From positions 1-5,963 of the forward strand of contig JAOUNC010000189.1 of the NCBI GenBank assembly GCA_029881175.1: 5,963 bases of DNA, given 5' to 3'. The stretch comes from Nitrospirota bacterium (GTDB lineage: Bacteria > Nitrospirota > Nitrospiria > Nitrospirales > UBA8639). The position numbers and the translations under genes are program-made. The stretch's first letter is position 1, and each line of letters opens with the position of its first letter. Below the pieces are notes generated by a model. That model was given only the letters and a program-made list of their open reading frames with translations, was not told the origin of the DNA and did not search any database. Shown in pieces: positions 5,959 through 5,963 of this stretch.

Positions 5959-5963
5959 ATGCG
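5959..5963 (+). CDS. Start of a downstream gene, cut by the window edge
   Basis: ATG at 5959-5961 is preceded by a strong ribosome binding site, AGGAGAGGA (5945-5953), with 5 bases between. Only the first codon and two more bases are inside the window, so nothing can be said about the product. The 255-base gap from btuB suggests it may be a separate transcription unit. Confidence 0.5.

Overview
This window is a vitamin B12 (cobalamin) uptake locus of a Gram-negative bacterium. All genes are on the + strand. It holds a periplasmic cobalamin-binding protein (btuF-like), a FecCD-type permease (btuC-like), an ABC ATPase (btuD-like) and a TonB-dependent outer-membrane receptor (btuB-like). Two cobalamin riboswitches accompany them. 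An outer-membrane receptor and periplasm-facing signal peptides show two membranes. Moderate GC and the protein style would fit a Nitrospirota-like or deltaproteobacterial lineage, but I cannot fix the taxon from this window.

Layout: bases 1-57 are the 3' part of a cobalamin riboswitch whose 5' part lies outside the window. It is followed by an antiterminator/terminator pair (99-159) and a short palindromic repeat (214-250). btuF (about 236-1267), btuC (about 1318-2466) and btuD (2475-3299) follow with short gaps as one operon. A 48-base gap with a possible -10 box leads into a complete second cobalamin riboswitch (about 3349-3515). A hairpin after it covers the ribosome binding site of btuB (3562-5703). 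The last 260 bases are intergenic, with a weak terminator candidate, and end on a good ribosome binding site and the first codons of another gene.

How it works together: the receptor brings cobalamin or related corrinoids across the outer membrane using TonB energy. BtuF captures the ligand in the periplasm, and BtuC with BtuD imports it through the inner membrane. Both transcription units should be shut down when intracellular cobalamin is high. The sequence suggests two mechanisms: transcription termination before btuFCD and blocking of translation initiation before btuB. No TonB/ExbBD and no corrinoid biosynthesis gene is in the window.

The protein families are well known. The most interesting parts are the regulatory RNAs and the uncertain 5' ends of btuF and btuC. 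I saw no mobile element, CRISPR array, tRNA or rRNA.
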